From positions 72,763 through 136,762 of the forward strand of contig NZ_BCMS01000002.1 in the NCBI RefSeq assembly GCF_001485435.1: DNA of 64,000 nt. Reading direction: 5' to 3'. Shown here in pieces: positions 41,347 through 52,187 of the stretch. A model generated the notes under the pieces. That model saw nothing but the letters and a program-made list of their open reading frames with translations. It did no database searches and was not told the DNA's origin. Both the position numbers and the translations under genes were made by a program. Position 1 is the stretch's first letter. The number at the start of each line of letters is the position of its first letter. Origin of the DNA: Deinococcus grandis (GTDB lineage Bacteria > Deinococcota > Deinococci > Deinococcales > Deinococcaceae).

Positions 41347-43770
41347 ATGCTCGACCCCGCGGCAGACTTCGGGCAGCTGATCCGCATCATCCAGTCCGGC
41401 GATCCGGACGCAGCTGCTCAGGCCATCCAGCATTACGACTTCTCCCGCCAGGGTCAGGAACACCGGTTCTACGCCCACGCTCTGCTGCATTACTACGCTC
41501 ACCGCCACCAGCTGGCGGCCAGGGAGGCCGAACAGGCGGTCTCCCTGGCCCTCATTGCGCAGGATCACGAGCTGTACGCCAGCGCGCTGATCCTGCAAGG
41601 CACCTGCAGCGCCATCCTGTTCGCGACGGACGCCGCCACCGAGTCCTTCCACCGGGCGCTGGAGGTCTTCGACCGCAGTGACGATCAGGCGGGCCGGGCG
41701 CGGGCGCTGGTCAGCCTGGCGAACATCCACGCGGTGCGGGGCGAGAATCACAGCGCGCTGAATTTCGCCCAGCAGGCCCTGAGTGCCCTGAGTACCCCGA
41801 GGACCGGCGACCCCGGTTCTGGGCTGGCGATCACGATCAACAACGTGCTGGGCATGGTGTACTCGAACCTCGAGGCTTTCGAGACGGCCGAGCGGTACTT
41901 CCGGACCTGCGCGGCGCTGACGCTGGAGCAGGGTCACGCCTCGGCGTTCGTGACCGCCTCGGTGAACCTGCTGGAGTGCCTGTCCCGCGGCGGACGCAAC
42001 GACGAGGCCTGCCGCGAGATCGAGCGGCTGATCGCCCACCCGGACTACCGGACGCTCATCACGCCGCACGTGCTGAACACCGCCGGGGAGATCGCGCTGC
42101 GGGCCGGGCGGCAGGCGCAGGCCGTGGCGCACCTGCAGGCGGCCCGGCAGGCGAGCGCGGCCACGCAGGACTACGAGGAGTACTGCCGGTCGATCATCAC
42201 GCTCGCGCAGGTGGACGGGCAGCTGATCAGCGGGGAGGACATCCGGGAGGTCATCCGGATCAGCGAGACCGATTCGCGCGCCGATCTGCTCGAGCAGGGC
42301 CTGCAGGCCGCGGTGGGCTTCGGGGGCTTCAGTGACGACGAGAAGGTCCGCCGCTTCTACCCGCAGCTCGTGCGGGCGCTGCACCACCGCGCCGTGACGC
42401 TGCGAGAGCAGACCATCGGGGACCTGACGAAGAAGGCCGAGCTGGACAACGCCCGGCACCTCGCCGGGTACGAGCAGCAGCTGCGCGTCGCGGCCGAGGA
42501 GACCATCCAGCGGCAGGTGGAGGAACTCGAACGTGGGCGCCTGTCGGACGTGCTGACCGGCCTGCCCAACCGGATCATGCTCATGGCGCAGATGCTGGGC
42601 CAGACGCGGGAGGACGCGCCGTTCCTGCTCGTGACGCTGGACGTCAACCGCTTCCAGCTCGTGAACGACATGTACGGGCACGATCTCGCGGACGAGCTGC
42701 TGCGGGTGCTGGCGCAGCGCCTGAGCGGCAGCCTGCGTTCCGGCGAGCTGGTCGCGCGGGTGGGCGGGGACGAGTTTGCGCTGCTGCTCGAGCCGGGCGC
42801 GAACGCGCGCGCGCAGGTGGACCGGGTGCTGGCGGTCGTCACGCAGCCTGTCTCGCTGGGCGGGCAGTCGGTGCGGGTGTCGGTCTCGGCGGGGGCGGCG
42901 CTGTGGCCGCAGGACGCCAGGAGTGCCGAGGCGCTGCGCCGCGCGTCGGAACTGGCGCTGCTGGACGCCAAGGCGAACGCGGACGCCGTGCGGTTCTTCG
43001 ACGCGCGCGCGCACGCCCACGCGGGGCTGGAGAGCGCCCTGGCGCACGCCCTGACCCGCGGGGAGTACGTGCTGCACTACCAGCCGCTGGTCGACACCCG
43101 GCACCGGCGGGTGGTGAGTGCCGAGGCGCTGCTGCGCTGGGAGAGCCCCGAGCACGGCCTGCAGTCACCGGCCGCGTTCATGCCGATCCTGGAACGCGGT
43201 GATCACATCATCGAGGTGGGCGCCTGGGTGCTGCGTGAGGCCTGCCGCGCCGCGCAGTCGTGGGGTGGGACGGACGTGCGCGTGGCAGTGAACCTGTCCG
43301 CGCGGCAGTTCACGAGCCCGGGGCTGCTCGACACGGTCCGGCAGGCGCTGCGGGAGACCGGTCTGCCGCCGCACCGGCTGGAACTGGAGATCACCGAGAC
43401 GCTCATGATGCTCAACCCTGAACGCACCGAACGCGTCCTGCGGGACCTGCGCTCGGACGGCGTGCGGGTCATGCTGGACGACTTCGGGACCGGGTACAGC
43501 AGCCTGGGGTACCTGGCGCGCTTTCCGCTGAGCGGCCTGAAGATCGACCGGTCGTTCGTGCGGCAGATGATGCAGGACCCGCAGGGCAAGAGTGCCGCGA
43601 TCGTCCGGGCGATGGTCAGCCTGAGCCGCGACCTGAACCTGGAACTGGTCGCCGAGGGCATCGAGAGCCTTCAGGATCTGGATGTGGTCATGGCCGAGGG
43701 AATCTGCGTCGTGCAGGGCTACCACTTCGCGCGGCCCGCGCCGGACTGGCGGCCGCCCGGCGCCGGGTGA
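41347..43770 (+). CDS. TPR-GGDEF-EAL protein (c-di-GMP turnover)
   Basis: 807 aa. Residues 1-370 are TPR-like helical hairpins (ALILQGTCSAILFATDAATESFHRALEVF, QAGRARALVSLANIHAVRGE), followed by a short coiled coil. The GGDEF domain (about 395-550) keeps LTGLPNR and an intact RVGGDEFALLL, but the inhibitory-site position reads RSGE, not RxxD. The EAL domain (about 555-800) has AEALLRWESP, NLSARQF, EITETLMM, DDFGTGYSSLGYL and KIDRSFV, all residues expected for an active phosphodiesterase. Both activities may be real, with one dominant. No signal peptide; the TPR part probably senses a protein partner. Confidence 0.92.
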   Translation: MLDPAADFGQLIRIIQSGDPDAAAQAIQHYDFSRQGQEHRFYAHALLHYYAHRHQLAAREAEQAVSLALIAQDHELYASALILQGTCSAILFATDAATESFHRALEVFDRSDDQAGRARALVSLANIHAVRGENHSALNFAQQALSALSTPRTGDPGSGLAITINNVLGMVYSNLEAFETAERYFRTCAALTLEQGHASAFVTASVNLLECLSRGGRNDEACREIERLIAHPDYRTLITPHVLNTAGEIALRAGRQAQAVAHLQAARQASAATQDYEEYCRSIITLAQVDGQLISGEDIREVIRISETDSRADLLEQGLQAAVGFGGFSDDEKVRRFYPQLVRALHHRAVTLREQTIGDLTKKAELDNARHLAGYEQQLRVAAEETIQRQVEELERGRLSDVLTGLPNRIMLMAQMLGQTREDAPFLLVTLDVNRFQLVNDMYGHDLADELLRVLAQRLSGSLRSGELVARVGGDEFALLLEPGANARAQVDRVLAVVTQPVSLGGQSVRVSVSAGAALWPQDARSAEALRRASELALLDAKANADAVRFFDARAHAHAGLESALAHALTRGEYVLHYQPLVDTRHRRVVSAEALLRWESPEHGLQSPAAFMPILERGDHIIEVGAWVLREACRAAQSWGGTDVRVAVNLSARQFTSPGLLDTVRQALRETGLPPHRLELEITETLMMLNPERTERVLRDLRSDGVRVMLDDFGTGYSSLGYLARFPLSGLKIDRSFVRQMMQDPQGKSAAIVRAMVSLSRDLNLELVAEGIESLQDLDVVMAEGICVVQGYHFARPAPDWRPPGAG

Positions 43771-43803
43771 CGGCAGGCCCGCACTGGCGGGGTCCGGTGG
43801 CGG

Positions 43804-44775
43804 TCAGGGGCCGGGGGCGAGGAGGGTCCGGGCGGTGACCTCGTCGATCACGAGGGTGGTCATGAGTTCCCCGGCCAGCGCGGCGCGCAGCGCCTGCACC
43901 TTGCCCAGGCCGCTGACGACGCAGATGGCGTGCTGGGCGCGGCGGGTCAGGCCCAGGTCCGGGCCGCTGCTGCGGGCGTTGATGGGCAGGCCCGCGTGGC
44001 TGCCGTCCCCGCGGAAGAACACGGTGGCGATGTCCCCGGCGACGCCCTGGTCGCGCAGCGCGTGCAGGTCCGCGTCGTCGAGGTACCCGGCGGCGTACAC
44101 GTGGCTGGGCACCTGCGCGCTGGCCGCGCCGACGGAGTACAGCAGCACGTCGGCGTGGTCCTGCAGGTCCAGGACGTGGCGCACGCTGCGTTCGCGCCAC
44201 ATGGCGGCGCGCGTGGCGGGGTCGTCGAAGAAGGTGGGGACCGGGAACAGGTGGGCGCGGGCGCCGTAGTTCGCGGCGAAGCGGGTGATGGTGTCGGTCA
44301 CGAAGCCGCTCATGAAGTCCAGGGCGTTGGCGCTGCCGTTGAGCTGCACGAACTGGAGGTTGGTGACCGGGCGGGGCGTGAGGGCGCGGGAGACGGCGTC
44401 GAGGGTGGTGCCCCAGGCGAGGCCCACGATCTGCCCGGGGCGCAGGACCTGCCCGAGCAGGCGGGCGGCGGCCACCGCGACCCGTTCGAGCCAGACGTTC
44501 TCGGGGCTGCCGGGGGGGACGCTGACGACCTGGGGGTGCAGGAAGGGGTAGCGGGCGCGCAGCTGGGCCTCGAGGCTCTGCGGCTGGGCCTGGGGGTCGT
44601 GGATGCGGATCTCGACGAGGCCGGTGCGGCGGGCCAGGGTGAGCAGGCGGCTGACCTTGGGGCGGGACAGGCCGAGTTCGCGGGCGATGGCGTCGGTGGT
44701 GAGGCCCTGGTGGTAGTAGAGGCGGGCGACCTGCACGGCCTGCGCGGCGGTGTCGTCCGGGGTGGGGTCGGTCAC
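43804..44775 (-). CDS. SorC/DeoR-family sugar-binding transcriptional regulator of glycerol genes
   Basis: About 323 aa. The N-terminal helix-turn-helix is ARLYYHQGLTTDAIARELGLSRPKVSRLL, and the rest is the SorC effector domain with WGTTLDAVSRAL, LNGSANALDF and VSGLGKVQAL. It stands divergent to glpF-glpK, upstream of glpD, and both promoters carry the same paired palindrome, so it is very probably their repressor, responding to a phosphorylated glycerol derivative. Start GTG 44775 lies 7 nt after TATGCT, consistent with a leaderless mRNA; ATG 44787 is the alternative. Confidence 0.82.
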   Translation of the reverse strand: MTDPTPDDTAAQAVQVARLYYHQGLTTDAIARELGLSRPKVSRLLTLARRTGLVEIRIHDPQAQPQSLEAQLRARYPFLHPQVVSVPPGSPENVWLERVAVAAARLLGQVLRPGQIVGLAWGTTLDAVSRALTPRPVTNLQFVQLNGSANALDFMSGFVTDTITRFAANYGARAHLFPVPTFFDDPATRAAMWRERSVRHVLDLQDHADVLLYSVGAASAQVPSHVYAAGYLDDADLHALRDQGVAGDIATVFFRGDGSHAGLPINARSSGPDLGLTRRAQHAICVVSGLGKVQALRAALAGELMTTLVIDEVTARTLLAPGP

Positions 44776-44850
44776 GCGCCTGAGCATACCCCTGGCGGGC
44801 CGGGGCGGCGCGGCCGGGTGGGCCGGGGGGCGCGCTTCACACCGGGCGTC

Positions 44851-44899
44851 GAACAAATGTTCACGCTTGCTTGACATTCGTTCATAGCTTGGTGATGAT
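44851..44899 (+). promoter_or_regulatory. glpFK promoter with two operator half-pairs
   Basis: TTGACA (44871-44876) and GATGAT (44894-44899) with a 17-nt spacer form the promoter. Operator 1, GAACAAATGTTC, is at 44851-44862. Operator 2, TGACATTCGTTC, is at 44872-44883 and overlaps the -35 box. Their starts are 21 bp apart, two DNA turns, as at glpD. Binding across the -35 region would repress. Confidence 0.75.
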
Positions 44900-45015
44900 A
44901 CCCGTATCGACAACCCGATCCGCGCGGCGTCCGGCCGCGCCCACCCCACGTCCGGCCTCCAGCCGCCCCGCGCGCTGGCAGCCACCCCTGCAGGCGCACC
45001 GCCCGGAGGTCTAGC

Positions 45016-45846
<831 letters not shown>

Positions 45847-45891
45847 GCCCAGCTCCCCCGTCCCCGCCCCCCACCCATCCGGAGGTACCGC

Positions 45892-47391
<1,500 letters not shown>

Positions 47392-47417
47392 ATCTGCTCC
47401 CCTGACAGGACGGATGC

Positions 47418-47464
47418 GGCCGGGACGGGCACAGTGGTGCGTTCCGGCCGTTCCTGTCCCGGCC
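47418..47464 (+). terminator. Probable terminator hairpin after glpK
   Basis: GGCCGGGAC (47418-47426) is complementary to GTCCCGGCC (47456-47464), with partly paired sequence between them and AAAATC after. There is no T-tract on the plus strand, so termination may be partial or Rho-assisted. Confidence 0.45.
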
Positions 47465-47518
47465 AAAATCTCGCGCCTTCAGGCGCCTGAATGAACCGTC
47501 GATGTAGTCGAGCCCACT

Positions 47519-47551
47519 GAACATCCGTTCACAACATGCGAACATGTGTTC
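47519..47551 (+). promoter_or_regulatory. glpD operator pair
   Basis: GAACATCCGTTC (47519-47530) and GAACATGTGTTC (47540-47551) repeat the motif seen before glpF with the same 21-bp centre-to-centre spacing. The site lies 41 nt upstream of the glpD start and would control it in common with glpFK. A -10 box is not obvious. Confidence 0.75.
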
Positions 47552-47591
47552 ATCCGGTGGACGCTCTCTCACCGCAAGGAAGGTTGACACC

Positions 47592-49142
47592 ATGACCACA
47601 GACCCCCGCCAAGCCGCCCTGACCGCCGCCACCACGCCCGAACCCTGGGACATCCTCGTCATCGGGGGCGGCGCTTCCGGCCTGGGCACCGCTGTGGAAG
47701 CCGCCACGCGCGGCTACCGCACCCTGCTGCTCGAAGCGCACGACTACGCCAAGGGCACCAGCAGCCGCTCGACCAAACTCGTGCACGGCGGCGTGCGCTA
47801 CCTCGCACAGGGCAACGTGTCCCTGGTGCGCGAGGCGCTGCACGAACGCGGCCTCTTGAAGCGCAACGCCCCGCACCTCGTGCGCGACCTGGGCTTCCTG
47901 ATCGCCGCGTACAAGTGGTGGGCCGCGCCCTTCTACGGCATCGGCCTGAAGATGTACGACCTGCTCGCCGGGAAACTGAACCTCCAGGCCAGCCGCTACG
48001 TGAACAAGGCCCAGGCGCTGGCCCGCACGCCCACCCTGAAACAGGCCGGGCTGAAGGGCGGCATCCTCTACTTCGACGGGCAGTTCGACGACTCCCGGCT
48101 GGCGATCACGCTGATGCGCAGCCTCGAAGACCACGGCGGCGTCACCCTGAACCACGCGCCCGTCGTCGGCCTGATCAAGGAGGGCGGCCGCGTCGTCGGC
48201 GCCCGCTTCCGCGACGACGAGACCGGCCAGGAACACGAGGTGCGCGCCAAGGCCATCGTGAATGCCACCGGGGTGTTCGTGGACGATATCCGCCGCATGG
48301 AACGCAGCGACGTCAAACCCATGCTCTCCCCCAGTCAGGGCGTGCACGTCGTCGTGGACCGCCGCTTCCTGCCCGGCGACAGCGCCATCATGGTGCCGCG
48401 CACCGACGACGGCCGCGTGCTGTTCGCCGTGCCCTGGCACGACCACGTCGTGATCGGCACCACCGACACCCCCGTCCCCGAGACCAGCCTGGAACCCCGC
48501 GCGCTGCCCGAGGAGATCGACTTCATCCTGCGCACCGCCGCGCAGTACATGGACCCCGCCCCCACCCGCGCGGACGTCCGCAGCGTGTACGTGGGCCTGC
48601 GCCCCCTGGTGAAGGCCGCCGAGGGGACGGATACCAAGAGCCTGTCGCGCGACCACGTGATCCGCATCAGCGACGGCGGGCTGATCACCCTGACCGGCGG
48701 CAAGTGGACCACCTACCGCCGCATGGGCGAGGATACCGTCAACCGCGCCGCCGCGCAGGCCGGACTGCCCGAACGCCTGAGCCTCACGGCGGGCCTGAAA
48801 CTGCACGGCGCGACCCAGGCGGACCTCCCGGACCACTGGAAGGTGTACGGCACGGACGCCGAGTGGGTGCAGACGCTGCCCGGCGCCAACCAGAAGATCC
48901 ATCAGGCCCTCCCGTACACCGAGGCGGAGGTCCGCTGGGCCGCCCGCGCCGAGCAGGCCCGCACCGTCGAGGACATCCTGTCCCGCCGCCTGCGCGCCCT
49001 GCTGCTGAACGCGCAGGCCAGCATCGAGGCCGCGCCCCGCGTCGCCGCGATCCTCGCGGAGGAACTCGGCCGGGATCAGGCGTGGCAGGCCGGGCAGGTC
49101 CGCGCCTACACCGACGTCGCGCAGGGCTACGTGCTGCGCTGA
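47592..49142 (+). CDS. glpD: Glycerol-3-phosphate dehydrogenase (FAD-dependent, GlpD type)
   Basis: 516-aa membrane-associated flavoenzyme oxidising glycerol 3-phosphate to dihydroxyacetone phosphate and passing electrons to quinone. The FAD motif ILVIGGGASGLGTAVEA is at the N-terminus, followed by GTSSRSTKLVHGGVRYL (substrate arginines and His). The FAD-binding C-terminal part has YVGLRPLVK and LTGGKWTTYRRMGED. Start ATG 47592 with AAGGAAGG 8 nt upstream; an earlier in-frame ATG lies inside the operator. It has its own operator pair and completes the glycerol regulon. Confidence 0.95.
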   Translation: MTTDPRQAALTAATTPEPWDILVIGGGASGLGTAVEAATRGYRTLLLEAHDYAKGTSSRSTKLVHGGVRYLAQGNVSLVREALHERGLLKRNAPHLVRDLGFLIAAYKWWAAPFYGIGLKMYDLLAGKLNLQASRYVNKAQALARTPTLKQAGLKGGILYFDGQFDDSRLAITLMRSLEDHGGVTLNHAPVVGLIKEGGRVVGARFRDDETGQEHEVRAKAIVNATGVFVDDIRRMERSDVKPMLSPSQGVHVVVDRRFLPGDSAIMVPRTDDGRVLFAVPWHDHVVIGTTDTPVPETSLEPRALPEEIDFILRTAAQYMDPAPTRADVRSVYVGLRPLVKAAEGTDTKSLSRDHVIRISDGGLITLTGGKWTTYRRMGEDTVNRAAAQAGLPERLSLTAGLKLHGATQADLPDHWKVYGTDAEWVQTLPGANQKIHQALPYTEAEVRWAARAEQARTVEDILSRRLRALLLNAQASIEAAPRVAAILAEELGRDQAWQAGQVRAYTDVAQGYVLR

Positions 49143-49149
49143 CCGCTTT

Positions 49150-49191
49150 CGCAGGAGGGGCCGCCCAGTGTGCCGGGCGGCCCCTCCTGCG
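49150..49191 (+). terminator. Strong hairpin downstream of glpD
   Basis: GCAGGAGGGGCCGCCC and its exact complement GGGCGGCCCCTCCTGC are separated by 8 nt, extended by an outer C-G pair to 17 bp. It begins 8 nt after the glpD stop. The stem is very stable although no T-tract follows. It stands between convergent genes. Confidence 0.75.
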
Positions 49192-49211
49192 GTCCCCTGC
49201 CCCGCCGTTCA

Positions 49212-49343
49212 TACGGATTCCGTTTGTTTCGTTGACAGCTCGGAACACCACCGATCTGTCAACGACACGTCCGGAACCCGTTCTGCTCCTACTCGCTCCG
49301 CTCGGATTGAACGGCTTTGCAAGCCATTCAACCGGAGTCCGTC
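49212..49343 (+). repeat. MITE-like element, copy 3 (type B)
   Basis: 132 bp with TCA borders at 49209-49211 and 49344-49346. The type B first hairpin is TTGACAGCTCGG with CCGATCTGTCAA. The second hairpin has GGCTT and AAGCC around TGC. It is directly joined to copy 4, sharing the middle TCA. The last base before that TCA is C instead of A, the only copy with that change. Confidence 0.88.
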
Positions 49344-49346
49344 TCA

Positions 49347-49478
49347 TACGGATTCCGTTTATTTCGTTGACAGATCGGAACGCCACCGATCTGTCAACTC
49401 CACGTCCGGAATCCGTTTCTCTCCCACTCGCTCCGCTCGGATTGAACGGCTTTGTAAGCCATTCAATCGGAGTCCGTA
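49347..49478 (+). repeat. MITE-like element, copy 4 (type B)
   Basis: 132 bp with TCA on both sides (49344-49346, 49479-49481). The first hairpin is fully paired: TTGACAGATCGG with CCGATCTGTCAA. The right TCA is the TGA stop codon of the P-type ATPase gene read on the minus strand. Together with copy 3 it fills most of the gap between glpD and the ATPase gene. Confidence 0.9.
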
Positions 49479-51605
49479 TCAGTCCTGTTCACTTCCCCGG
49501 AAGCGCAGCAGGCGCAGCGCGTTCGCAGTGACGAGGGCCGTGGCGCCGGTATCGGACAGCACCGCGGGCCACAGGCCGGTGAGGCCCAGCAGTGTGGTGA
49601 TCAGGAACACCAGTTTCAGTCCCACCGCGAACGCGACGTTCTGGCGGATGACGCGCATGGTGGCGCGCGACAGGCGGATCAGGTCGGCTGCGGCGCGCAC
49701 CTGCGGGCGCAGCAGGGCCACGTGCGCGGTCTCCAGCGCCACGTCGGTGCCGCCCCCCATGGCCACGCCGACGTCCGCGGCGGCCAGGGCGGGCGCGTCG
49801 TTGATGCCGTCGCCGATCATGACCACCCCGCCCTGGCGTTGCAGGTCGCGGATCAGGCGCAGTTTGTCTTCCGGCAGCAGCTGCGCGTGGACCTCCAGCC
49901 CGAGGGTCCGGGCGACCGCCTGCCCGGTCCGGGTGTTGTCCCCGGTCAGCATGACGGGCGTGACGCCCAGCGCGCGCAGGTCCTGGATGGCGGCCTGCGC
50001 GTCGGGGCGCGGTTCGTCCCGCAGGGCGATCAGGCCCCGGACGGCGCCGTCCACGAGGAGCACCACGACCGTCTTGCCCTGGTCTTCCAGCTGCGCGACG
50101 CGGGCCTCGGCGGCGCTCAGGTCGGCGTGCTCGCGGGCGTAGCGGGGCGAGCCGACGGCGACGTCGGTGCCGTCCACGCGGGCCAGGGCGGCCTGACCCG
50201 GGAGGGCGCGGGCGTCCTGCGCGGCGGGCAGCGGAGTGCCCAGGGCAGCGTGCGCGGCCAGCAGCGCGCGCCCCAGTGGGTGGCTGCTGCCCTGCTCGGC
50301 GGCGGCGGCCAGCGTAAGCACCCCGGCGTCGTCCAGGCCGATGCCGGTCACGTCGGTGACCTGCGGGTGCCCGGCGGTCAGGGTGCCGGTCTTGTCGAAC
50401 GCGGCGGTGCGGACGTTGCCGAGCGCCTCCAGGGCGGCGCCGCCCTTGATGAGCAGGCCGCGCCGGGCGCCGGCGCTGACGGCGCTGGTGATGGCCGCCG
50501 GGACGCTCAGGACCAGCGCGCAGGGGCAGCCGATGAGCAGCAGGGCGACGCCTTTGTACACCCACTCGGTCAGCGGGGCGCCCAGCAGGGGCGGGATGAA
50601 CGCGGTGGCCGCCGCGACGAGCACCACCAGGGGGGTGTACACGCGGGAGAAGCGGTCGATGAAGCGCGCGACGGGCGCGCGGCTGGCCTCGGCCTGCTCG
50701 ACGAGGTGGATGATCTGCGCGATGGTGTTGTCCTGCGCGGCGCGGTCCACCCGGACGCGCAGCACGCCGCCCGCGTTGATGCTGCCCGCGTACACCGTGT
50801 CGCCGGGCCCCTTGCCCACGGGGACGCTCTCGCCGGTGACGGGCGAGTCGTCGAGGCTGGACTGGCCGTCCAGAATGGTGCCGTCGGCGGGAACCCGGCC
50901 GCCGGGCTGGACCTGCACGGTCTGCCCGACCTTCAGCGCGTCGGCGGGGACATCCAGGACGCGGTCGCCGCGCAGCAGCAGCGCGGTCTTCGGGGCCAGC
51001 GCCGCGAGCGCCTGGATGCCGCTGCGGGCGCGGCCCACCGCGACGCCCTCGAGCAGTTCCCCGACGGCGAACAGGAACACGACGACGGCGGCCTCGGCCT
51101 GCTCGCCGATGAGCAGTGCGCCCGCGGCGGCCAGCGTGACCAGGGTGTTGATGCTGAAGGGATCACCGGCGCGCGCGGCGGCGAGGGCCTTGCGGGCCAG
51201 CGGGGCGGCGCCGAGCAGCGTGGCGGCGCCGTACAGCCACGGCGCGAGGGTCGGGAGGAGCTGCCCGAGAAGCACCGCGGCGCCGAGCAGCGCGCCGGTC
51301 GTGAGGACCAGTCGGCCCTGCGCCGCCCGGTACCACGCGGGGGGCGCGGGGGGCGCGGCGCCGGGACCGCCGAGGGCGTGGGCGGGGTGGCCCAGGTCGC
51401 GCAGGGTGGCTTCCAGGGTGCTGCGGCTGGTGCGGGTCTCGTCGAGGGTCAGGGTCAGCGACTGGCGGGTGAGGTTGGTGCGTGCGCCGTGTGCGCCGGG
51501 CAGGCGGTCCAGGGCGCCCTCGATGCGGCGCACGCAGGAGGGGCAGTCCATGCCCTCGACGAAGTAGTCGAGTTCGGTGGGCGTGGCGGGCCGGGCGCTG
51601 GTCAT
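49479..51605 (-). CDS. Heavy-metal P1B-type ATPase, Zn/Cd/Pb type
   Basis: 708-aa efflux pump. An N-terminal metal-binding domain has VEGMDCPSCVRR (Cys21 and Cys24). The membrane core has GCPCALVLSVP (CPC), the phosphorylation motif AFDKTGTLTAGHP, SSHPLGRALL (HP), and MIGDGINDAPALAAADVG. The last helix reads SDTGATALVTANALRLL, whose Asp plus Gly is the mark of the Zn/Cd (P1B-2) class rather than the Cu class. It should export zinc, cadmium or lead. Upstream is an ArsR/SmtB-type operator. It ends exactly at repeat copy 4. Confidence 0.9.
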   Translation of the reverse strand: MTSARPATPTELDYFVEGMDCPSCVRRIEGALDRLPGAHGARTNLTRQSLTLTLDETRTSRSTLEATLRDLGHPAHALGGPGAAPPAPPAWYRAAQGRLVLTTGALLGAAVLLGQLLPTLAPWLYGAATLLGAAPLARKALAAARAGDPFSINTLVTLAAAGALLIGEQAEAAVVVFLFAVGELLEGVAVGRARSGIQALAALAPKTALLLRGDRVLDVPADALKVGQTVQVQPGGRVPADGTILDGQSSLDDSPVTGESVPVGKGPGDTVYAGSINAGGVLRVRVDRAAQDNTIAQIIHLVEQAEASRAPVARFIDRFSRVYTPLVVLVAAATAFIPPLLGAPLTEWVYKGVALLLIGCPCALVLSVPAAITSAVSAGARRGLLIKGGAALEALGNVRTAAFDKTGTLTAGHPQVTDVTGIGLDDAGVLTLAAAAEQGSSHPLGRALLAAHAALGTPLPAAQDARALPGQAALARVDGTDVAVGSPRYAREHADLSAAEARVAQLEDQGKTVVVLLVDGAVRGLIALRDEPRPDAQAAIQDLRALGVTPVMLTGDNTRTGQAVARTLGLEVHAQLLPEDKLRLIRDLQRQGGVVMIGDGINDAPALAAADVGVAMGGGTDVALETAHVALLRPQVRAAADLIRLSRATMRVIRQNVAFAVGLKLVFLITTLLGLTGLWPAVLSDTGATALVTANALRLLRFRGSEQD

Positions 51606-51615
51606 GCCTCACCAT

Positions 51616-51635
51616 ATCTGAGCAGATGCTCAGAT
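51616..51635 (-). promoter_or_regulatory. ArsR/SmtB-type operator upstream of the metal ATPase
   Basis: The perfect dyad ATCTGAGCA-GA-TGCTCAGAT (9+2+9) begins 11 nt before the ATPase start and has the layout of SmtB/CadC sites. Occupancy there would block transcription until Zn or Cd releases the repressor. No ArsR gene lies in the window. Confidence 0.7.
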
Positions 51636-51728
51636 GTCCATCCGGGCTGGAACCCACCCTCCCGCCCTTACCGCGCCTGCGCCACACCTGCGCCGCGCCC
51701 GGGCCGCCCGCCCCGTTACACTGCCCGC

Positions 51729-52016
51729 ATGCCCCCAGCCGCCCGCGTCGGTGACCACCACACCTGCCCGCTGTACGACGGCAAGTCGCCGCACGTGGGC
51801 GGCCCCGTCAGCGCCGGCAGTCCCACCGTCCTGATCGGCGGCAGGCCCGCCGCGCGGGTGGGCGACCAGTGCGTGTGCGCCGGACCGCCCGACACGATCG
51901 CGCGCGGCAGCGCCACCGTCCGCATCGGCGGGAAACCCGCCGCGCGACTGGGCGACACCACCGCGCACGGGGGGCAGATCGTCGCCGGGGCGCCCACGGT
52001 CAACATCGGCGGCTGA
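51729..52016 (+). CDS. PAAR-domain protein (stand-alone, 95 aa)
   Basis: The sequence contains the repeating PAAR pattern: PPAARVGDHHTCPLYDG, VLIGGRPAARVGDQCVCAGPPDTI and VRIGGKPAARLGDTTAHGG. PAAR proteins form the sharp, metal-stabilised tip of type VI secretion or other contractile spikes. The His/Cys residues fit a Zn or Fe site. It has no effector extension and no VgrG, Hcp or baseplate genes are near. TACACT lies 6 nt before the ATG, so the mRNA is probably leaderless. Its function without a spike system is unclear. Confidence 0.85.
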   Translation: MPPAARVGDHHTCPLYDGKSPHVGGPVSAGSPTVLIGGRPAARVGDQCVCAGPPDTIARGSATVRIGGKPAARLGDTTAHGGQIVAGAPTVNIGG

Positions 52017-52052
52017 CCCGCTCCCGTCGGCCCGAACCCGCAGAGGTGATCA

Positions 52053-52187
52053 TACGGACTCCGTCTGTTTCGCCAACAATCCGGAACCTCACCGGATTGC
52101 CGGCTCCACGTCCGGAGGGGTGTTTCTCTCCTTCTCGCATCCGCTCGGACCCAGCGGGCTTTGCAGCCCATTCAATCGGAATCCGCA
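52053..52187 (+). repeat. MITE-like element, copy 5 (type A)
   Basis: 135 bp bordered by TCA at 52050-52052 and 52188-52190. The first hairpin has two mismatches at its base (CCAACAATCCGG with CCGGATTGCCGG). The right TCA is the TGA stop of the GAF-GGDEF gene on the minus strand. It lies between the PAAR gene and that convergent gene. Confidence 0.88.

Noticed and set aside
40078..43155. 1025-codon minus-strand frame opposite the protease and GGDEF-EAL genes
   Set aside because: Antisense shadow of two well-supported genes.
49209..49481. Possible CRISPR array at the tandem repeats
   Set aside because: Only two units, no spacers, and the same sequence occurs singly elsewhere with inverted ends.
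49479..51605. Copper-transporting ATPase (CopA)
   Set aside because: The CPC motif is shared, but the last helix carries the Asp/Gly pattern of the Zn/Cd class and the operator is of SmtB type.
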